Shown: positions 57,426-64,000 of the stretch, piece by piece
Numbering within the stretch: position 1 is the first letter of the stretch
Layout: every line of letters begins with the position of its first letter
Assembly: GCA_028583405.1 (NCBI GenBank)
Contig: CM053246.1
Location: forward strand, 3,778,570-3,842,569
Length of the DNA: 64,000 nucleotides
Origin: Pogonophryne albipinna
Taxonomy: Eukaryota > Chordata > Actinopteri > Perciformes > Artedidraconidae
Reading direction: 5' to 3'
Notes under the pieces: model-generated
What the model saw: the letters and a program-made list of their open reading frames with translations, nothing else
Told to the model about the DNA's origin: nothing
The model's database searches: none
Program-made: the position numbers and the translations under genes

Positions 57426-60400
57426 AATCATGTGATTTCCCAGTTGGGGGAATGTTTAGTTGGGTGCATCAAGCTTCCTGATGTGATGGTGAGAGGAGAC
57501 TTGACGCAGCAGTCTGCCGTCTCTGAGAGCTTCCTCCTGCATCAGTAGTGCACAGAGCAGGTTAACAGTGCTGCGCCCAGGGAGATGAAAAAGCATAAAT
57601 TAAAGCGTTCCCTGAAGGAGAAGAGGGGGTGCTGGGTTAGCAACGCATTATCAGAGCACAGAGCTCAGTTTCATCCTCATGTTCTTTGTTAACACAAAGG
57701 GGCTCACCTCCATATGAAAGGACATATAACAACACAGAGACCCTGGCACAATGGCTGACTGCTGACAAATTCTCCCCTAATTCTGCCCTTATATTTTCCA
57801 TTCTCAACTTGGGCTCTTTCAGGGAGAAAGCATCAAGGCTATGGTGATACAGTGCCGAAAAAAATAAAAAGCCTGTGTGCAATACAATATGTTTGCTGAT
57901 GAGAAATATATCACAAAAAATAAAACAAGCACGCACATGCTCACTTGAGAAATGTTTTAATTTTATACAAAAGAATGCAGCTAATAAAGGAGGGAATTAA
58001 GGCAAATGCTCAGAGCGATTGTGGGAATTTGGCCAAAAGGAAATGAGTTGCCTCACAGCCTCTCTCTGTCTGTCTCCCTCTCTCCCTCTCTCTCCCTCTC
58101 TCCCCTCCATTAGAAGCCTGCAACTTCAAGCAGTTTTTTAATCAGCTAAAAAACATATGTGGCTTTGCAGCTAAGACAGCTTGCCCAGGCGCTGATAAAT
58201 GCCTATCACTAATTTGCATACGGTAGAAGCTACCCTTTAATCAGAACCTCTAATCCCTGACGGTATTAATGATTTTTTCTCTCCTCGTATAGTATCATGT
58301 TTGCTAATTCCAAAGTGATCAGCTTCTTGTATGCGTCTCTTTTTTTGTGCTGGCATAATGGCCGAGTTGAGAACTTCTGTTATCCTACTTTGGCACATAA
58401 TTAGGACTACAAAGGGGACAAATCGCACTGAATGGGACTCACAAAGAGGAGCTCCTTTTTTCAACCCCTTCTTTTCTGCTGAGCTCTCGTTAACAGTTGT
58501 GTCACTCCACATATAGCCGCAGAAACGGGGAGAAAGAAATGCCAAATCTGGAGTACACGACAGCGCTTAGGAGTTCTTCCCGGGCACAGAGAAAATATCA
58601 AAATGTACCATGTAATTAAAATGTCTATCACCCCCGGCTGCTTTAGAGGCTGCGTTTTCTCCGTAAAGTGGCACTCTAGGCTATAAAACACTACTCTTAA
58701 TTTCCCTCACTTCAGAATGCTTCTACATTACCTTGTTTTCAGTTTTCATAAAAAATAAAATCTCACTTTACTGGATTAAAGAAGAGAAAAAGACCAAACT
58801 TTGTGATAATACAACAACAAATATTAGTATGATGAGAATCACGGCTGAGTTCAATATTCCTTATGCATAAAAGACAAATAGCTGTAGAGGGGCATGGCCT
58901 GCAGTTTTGGGTCATAATACTGCACGTGTAAGAGCGGGATTAAAAATGAAAGGGGAAAAGAAACAGAATGTCAACTAGGTGCACATGACAGCTGATTTAT
59001 ACAATTCATTTGGGCCATTACTTTTCATTAAAGATCAAATGAAATGGGTACTTACTTACTAAGAGGCCTTTGGGGAGCTGAATTGCAGAGAAGAAAGAAG
59101 ATTAAACTTTACATTCAGCCCCAAATTTAATTCAGAAGTAATCAATCGCATAATGGGCCAGCAACTGTAGCCGGGGTGATTGAAATGAAATTACCATATT
59201 TTTAATCTTAATTTTCCACACTGTTTATCTGACACTGTCAATATAAAATACAAACAGATAATGAAATAGCATTATATTGACACTACAATCATCTCTCGAG
59301 CAGCCCTCTGTGATTAAACCGCTGGAATGTTTGATTACATTTTGTTGGCTGACATTACAAATGACACGGATGCTTCGCCGAGACTTGCTGCCGGCTGGAA
59401 AATGAGCCTATCCATCAAGGACTGCTGGCAGCTCTCCCTTCCAGTCGATGGCTACTGCCAACGGTCTGGGCACCCTTCTGTCAAGCCGTTTAGCACCCTC
59501 GAGGAGGGAGGGCTGGGGGAGCTTGAAAAAGATGGGGGGGACAGGGGGGTGAGACGAGTGATTCACGGCTCCCTTGCTCCGCTAATGATACAAAAGCAAA
59601 GGAGTCACAGAGTGGGAGAGAGAAAAATGTCCCAGGCAACATATCGCCCATGCAGGTGTCCCTTGGCGTACCATAAAGGGACCATAAAGCCCCCACAATG
59701 CACGGCCCCCAGTCTGCAAATCAACAGCTGGGCTGCGGCCACGGATAGGGCTCCATCAGCCCCGTCCACCTCACGCCATGAAGGGCCTAATTACTTTTTA
59801 AGGGGCTCATCAATTTGCTCTTTGGAAAATTTGGAGAGAACTTCAATAGAAACAGGAACAATGTGAATACTTTATAACATTCATATAACAGTTTATTTTC
59901 TTAATACGTTTATCCAACAACTTTTTAAGCTCAAGTTCTAAGTCACCTAATGCTCTTTTTCAAAGCACTGAACATTTAGCTTTTTGGATACATACGTGTA
60001 ACATGTATGTACTGCAAAAAAATATGTTCAAATGTTTGAAGATATATTTTCTTTGTAAGCACACAGTCATCAATGTTTTTTAGATGCTGCTCTTTGCCAA
60101 ATTACAAGTAATTATGAAAACGTGAAACATGCACTGACCTTGGAAATATTCTCACATGAATTGCTGTCTATAGCTTTGACACAAATGTCCTGTGTGGGAA
60201 AAATAAAAATGAACACATTATCAGTGCAACAATTCACCATATTGGATTAAAAGCAGGATATGAATGCAATCATGCATGCAACACATGGCCACATAATATT
60301 TCACCCCAGCATGGATATTGACAATAACTATACAAATGTTTTAATTAAACATTAATTGGATGCATCATTAGTGGATAGTGACATTTACTTCCATGAACTT

Positions 60401-60544
60401 AACTTCTTGTTTTCTTTAATATTAAGGGGCAACACATTTGGCTAAAACGCTCATTATGAATACAAACAAGAAATAATAAACAGACAAACAATATCAAAAA
60501 GGTGCCCTGGGTAAATATGGGGTACATTGATGGATTCATTTCAA
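57426..60544. other. Unique DNA, best candidate conserved non-coding tract
   Basis: 57930-58700 and 59040-59870 look like conserved vertebrate regulatory DNA: long passages without homopolymers, an octamer-like ATTTGCATA near 58213, TTAATCAGAACC, ATAATTAGG and TGATTAAAC words, and a balanced-composition segment 59330-59800. A CT-rich tract lies at 58060-58110. The 179-codon ORF at 59327-59866 has no domain and is probably fortuitous. The rest is AT-rich and unremarkable. Confidence 0.35.
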
Positions 60545-60665
60545 TAGTGGAATAAGTATTCAAACCTATAACTTTAGTAAAAGAAACAAAACATTATGCA
60601 TTTAAAATCTTACTTAACAAGTAAAGAGTACAAAAGTATTAGCATAAAGTATGGAATATGTATTA
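60545..60665 (-). mobile_element. hAT-type MITE fragment (CAGTGGTGGAAG family)
   Basis: ATAGTGGAATAAGTATTCAA, TTTAGTAAAAG, CAAGTAAAGAGTACAAAAGT and ATTAGCATAAAGTATGG follow the order of the family seen at 1444 and 38609. Confidence 0.4.
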
Positions 60666-61903
60666 TATTATTGAATAACATTGAATACAAAAATACTCTG
60701 AGCATGCGCAGTGTAGTTCTCACAGTAAACGTTCATTTCTACAGTGAGAGAGGGGCTTGCCCCACATCGCTCAACCCAGCTCAATGCAGTCCGAAGCAGC
60801 AATGTAGAGACCACTAAACATGATCTTAAAATAAATGTGAACCTATATTTTATACATATTTTTGGAATGATTATTTTAATTATTTTCTGCTGACCGTAGG
60901 TGGGGGTGGGGCGGTGTTCAAATTATTGAATTTACTTTAAATACTGCTGGGAAGCATTGCCTGTAATTTCCATTATAATTTGATAGTTGATTTATGTTTT
61001 GTAGAATATTAAATTACTCATTAACTTGATTCCATCTGTAGTCTTCAAACGCTTTGCTTCATATAAGAGAAACATGAAGTTGATCTTCACAATGGCTGAT
61101 TTTTCTTCCAAACAACACATCCATTAATACATATTTGACATTATAGAGCCTTTCAAAATGTGCACAGACATACTGCAGAATCTCCACTCCTCTATCGTCC
61201 TGTGGAGGTGACTCAGCATTGCTCTGACGATGAGGAGGCTCATTCAGTGTTCTCAGCCCTGCTCCAGCTGGTATGGGAAAGACTTGGAAAGGTTTCAGTT
61301 GCATTTGTTTAAGAAGTGGAGTCAGAAATGCTGGATTAAAAACACCTCTCCACCAGTGACAAGCTGTTGTTTCTACAAAATGCCAAAGTTATAGGAAGTG
61401 GTGTAAAGCGAGGCTGAGCACTCTCATATCTGCTGGAGCAACACACTCTCACTCCCTAAGCGTCCAGGAGCGACGCTTGGTCAGGGTCCCGTGGCGTGCA
61501 GTTGTGACGCGCCGAGGCTCCTTCAGCTTCATAAACGGACGCAAAGAGCTTTCAACTGATTGCAATGTATTCCCATCGGCGGCGGTATTTGACGCTCAGG
61601 GAAGCACCGCATCCTTTTATGTCGGCAGCTCTTAAAGGCAATGTGAGCGTCCATTCCCATTGGATAACGGAGAATTGTACACCCGGAAGTAAGTGTTCTC
61701 CAAACCTTGTGATAAGTCAACAAGCTCTGTGATTGGATGAAACATAAATTCATACAAAAAAAGTGACGTAGATTTTACTCTCATCTATTATTCAAAACCA
61801 TTCTATTTATTCTAACGTAAATTACATGCCAGTGTTTTATCTTTGTATTACTTATATTTTAATACTTTATTTGCTATGAGTTATATCTGAAGCAAATGAT
61901 GTT
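60666..61903. other. Non-coding DNA, part possibly repeat-derived
   Basis: AT-rich to 61400. From 61440 to 61780 it is GC-richer (GCGTCCAGGAGCGACGC hairpin-like word near 61460-61478, GTGACGCGCCG, GACGCAAAGAGC), suggesting a MITE, but its ends were not resolved. No gene recognised. Confidence 0.35.
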
Positions 61904-62293
61904 TCTGAAGATGTGTAGTCAATTCCACCCTTCAATGTAGCATAAATGTGAACTCTCATTACAGGAACAATACCGGAAACAGACGTAGGAAAGATCCTCA
62001 GCTCGCTGATTGGATGGTTTAGCCGCAATGCACGTTTTTAAAGATATTACTGATTTTCTTTGAATATAAGAATGTAAATACTGAGTTGAGAGAATAGTCA
62101 GGGGATTTGGGTGATGGGAGACACATCTATGGAATCACAATTTCAATAGCTTACCATTAAATGACGGATATACCTTTCTGTCTGTGATGTTTTACAAATC
62201 AGATATTAATGTGTAGAAGTAAAACATGAGAAATAGTATAGCAATATCCTGTAAAATTATGTAAAAACATGAATAAAACTACACATCTTCAGA
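61904..62293. repeat. 16-bp perfect inverted repeat bounding 390 bp
   Basis: TCTGAAGATGTGTAGT at 61904-61919 is exactly inverted at 62278-62293. It could be the terminal repeat of a small MITE; the flanks give no clear target duplication. Confidence 0.5.
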
Positions 62294-62879
62294 TGTTATA
62301 CATACATAAGTGTCCTACACTAATAATACAAAGTTATTATTAGTATGCTGTGTGTACCTTGTGTGCACCGCCTAGTGGTTAAAGCACGTTATTGAATTAT
62401 TTTTGTTGAATAATGTTATTTTTGTTGAATAATGTTATTTGATGAAAAAAATATTAAGAGTACATACTTTCATAGGGGTTCAAAGTAGAAGGTCAATGAT
62501 AGAAATATAGAATATAAAAAATCAAGAAGATACTGTAAGTGATCTCTACAATAAAACAGTTTAGTGCACGATGTACAAAGATATTAATATGAGGAGGTGC
62601 AAAACAGACAAACTAATTAACCTTTATTAACACATTAAAGAATACTTTAGGTTAAGGTCTTCTTTCAAATAAGAAAAAAGCTTTGGGGGTATCTATCTAC
62701 AGATAAATATTAAGCCTGACAAAGTACTTCACGTCTAATGTATTGCTTTCCTGCAATGTTAACTATGTTGAAGCACTTATTTTAACTGATATTATACACA
62801 TTAATTATACTCTTATGTCTGTAGATAGTATAAGAAATGTGCAGAATGACAGTTTAATGGTGGAGGTACACACATATTG
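62294..62879. other. AT-rich non-coding DNA
   Basis: Includes a short direct duplication (TTTTTGTTGAATAATGTTAT, 62400-62440). ACCACTAGGCGGTGCAC (complement, near 62367-62385) is a weak CTCF-like word. Nothing else seen. Confidence 0.4.
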
Positions 62880-63003
62880 ATAGATGTCTTGTAATGCGCT
62901 GTTGAGGAACCTGTGACCCAAGTTTTTCATTCATTGCATAACTACACCGTAGTTGTGTATATGATATGTCAATAAACCTTAGAAAATCTTGAAATCTTGA
63001 AAG
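62880..63003 (+). mobile_element. LINE 3' tail fragment
   Basis: ATGATATGTCAATAAACC followed by AAAATCTTGAAATCTTGAAA resembles the AATAAA-(CTTGAA)n ends of fish non-LTR elements. No coding part. Confidence 0.4.
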
Positions 63004-63238
63004 GGATGTGCAAAATAGCAATTATATACAGTTTTTAATTAACTATTAGTAGAGAATAACGAGTAATGAATATACTGTATAGAGATCTGCAGATAAATGT
63101 TTAGTCTTCTCAAGCACCAACTATCAAATATCTCTCCTGATTGTTGGCACTTGACAATCACCTTCCCTGAATTTTACTCAGGTGTAACTAAAGTCTGCTT
63201 TAAGGGTTGTTTATATTTCACATCATTAATCAGAATCT

Positions 63239-63330
63239 GTAAAGTAACTAAAATAAATGTAGTGGAGACAAAATACCAGGTTAACCTCTGAATTGTAGTG
63301 GAGTAGAATTACAAAGTAACAATGAGCTGT
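63239..63330 (-). mobile_element. hAT-type MITE fragment (CAGTGGTGGAAG family)
   Basis: GTAAAGTAACTAAAATAAATG, GTAGTGGAG, AACCTCTGAATTGTAGTGG and AGTAGAATTACAAAGTAAC follow the family order also seen at 3145-3175. Confidence 0.45.
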
Positions 63331-63499
63331 CATGTGGGTATATATTAATGCTGCCCATTATGGACACAAGTGATTTTCACCCATTTAGTAATTACATGTT
63401 TTAAATTTGTACACACCAATGTGTTTCATATCCCCTAAACCTCCAGGGCTGTACACAGTTTAATACTGCCAACTTCTAATTTTGGGAAAAACGAAAACG

Positions 63500-63800
63500 T
63501 CTTTTAAAACTACAACTCCCAGTAGAGACGTGCCATAGAGAACATGTTGCGAAACACAATAGCCAGCATGTGTAGTTCTGGGGGGGGCGTTCGAGTCCAG
63601 TTTTGAATAGTCTGCCGTGGTTTCGTTCCATTTCAAAGAGCTTGACGCTCGGCGTAACCTTGGCGCACTGCCACTCCAACATTCAATCCCAGAGCTTGAA
63701 GATTAATCACAGAGTTTGTCGCAAAGCGGACAGGTGTTGTCACAACAATAGCTGGGGATTGTGGGTAGTGTAGTCTCTTTGGCGCTCCACATTTCAGAGA
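63500..63800. promoter_or_regulatory. Possible promoter with ZNF143/THAP11-like sites
   Basis: Three words resemble the ACTACAATTCCCAGAATGC promoter motif: ACTACAACTCCCAG (plus, about 63511-63524), CCAGAACTACACATGCTGG (minus, about 63564-63582) and ACTACACTACCCACAATCC (minus, about 63757-63775). The block is more GC-rich than its surroundings and near the window edge. ORFs on the minus strand (63476-63896) have no known domain. The transcription start and direction are unknown. Confidence 0.35.
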
Positions 63801-64000
63801 AAACAAGTTGTTTCTCAGAATTGAAGGGGAAAAACACAAAAGCATTGTACACAATTTAAACCTATTGTTGCCTTCTACAAAGGGAGTCAGAAACATGCTT
63901 CAAGTTATCGGGGTTTATTCACTCCTTTGTCCGCACACGGACACAGGTTACATGTTAGGTTGCAGGTTTATCCTCACACACACTCTACACCCCAACTCAC
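63801..64000. other. Window edge, nothing recognised
   Basis: Short sequence after the possible promoter, ending in a CA-rich stretch. No splice donor or coding start that I can defend. Confidence 0.4.

Noticed and set aside
59327..59866. 179-codon ORF as a host gene
   Set aside because: No recognisable domain, no splice or promoter context, and it lies in DNA that looks like a non-coding element.

Overview
ORGANISM AND OVERALL CHARACTER. This looks like nuclear DNA of a teleost fish, probably a percomorph. The evidence is the repeat content: hAT, piggyBac-like and PIF/Harbinger-like DNA transposons and their MITEs, a DIRS retroelement with inverted termini, an L2/CR1/Rex-type LINE, a Ty3/Gypsy LTR element, a tRNA-derived SINE and very long (CA)n runs in an AT-rich background. 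The species cannot be fixed by reading. I recognise no host protein-coding gene: every ORF with a recognisable protein family belongs to a mobile element, and all of those are broken. The window reads as a long intergenic or intronic tract. Only the two edges hint at genes: a GC-rich block with a consensus splice donor at 1-231, and a possible ZNF143-type promoter cluster at 63.5-63.8 kb. || LAYOUT. 0-3.2 kb: possible exon, then an old hAT MITE interrupted by two DNA elements, one of them a TTAA-flanked piggyBac-like element carrying an L2-type LINE tail. 3.2-8.9 kb: unique-looking AT-rich DNA with a CTCF-like motif at 6.09 kb. 8.9-9.8 kb: hAT-like element with a 36-bp perfect palindrome. 11.2-13.8 kb: decayed DIRS element (Gag, RT, RNase H and tyrosine-recombinase remnants between inverted repeats). 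14.3-16.4 kb: nested terminal-inverted-repeat (TIR) elements, a small TTAA MITE and a 19-bp-stem hairpin. 16.8-22.1 kb: three-layer stack (hAT, then LINE, then a second hAT with a perfect 8-bp target duplication). 22-27.5 kb: mostly unique DNA, part resembling conserved non-coding sequence. 27.5-32.1 kb: young, internally deleted Gypsy element on the minus strand (5-bp target duplication, proline-type primer site, nearly identical LTRs) with a hAT inside its 5' LTR. 33.7-39.1 kb: a second dense zone, including a PIF/Harbinger-like element (35.1-38.3 kb) that holds two hAT elements, one apparently a chimera of two hAT lineages. 39-64 kb: AT-rich unique DNA with scattered MITEs, a SINE, two (CA)n arrays and LINE tails. 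|| HOW THE PARTS RELATE. There is no operon-like or pathway logic. The content records successive insertions, and target-site duplications plus nesting give a relative order: the second hAT family at 18.6 kb is younger than the LINE, which is younger than the outer hAT; the hAT at 30.7 kb is younger than a Gypsy insertion whose LTRs are still almost identical. The most informative observations are the nested stacks, the 2A-like NPGP motif at the start of the LINE ORF2, the tandem monomers upstream of it, the hAT-hAT chimera, and the palindromes and fold-backs at 9.75, 16.38 and 34.4-34.6 kb. I found no convincing new functional system. Family names rest on motif recognition and need database comparison.
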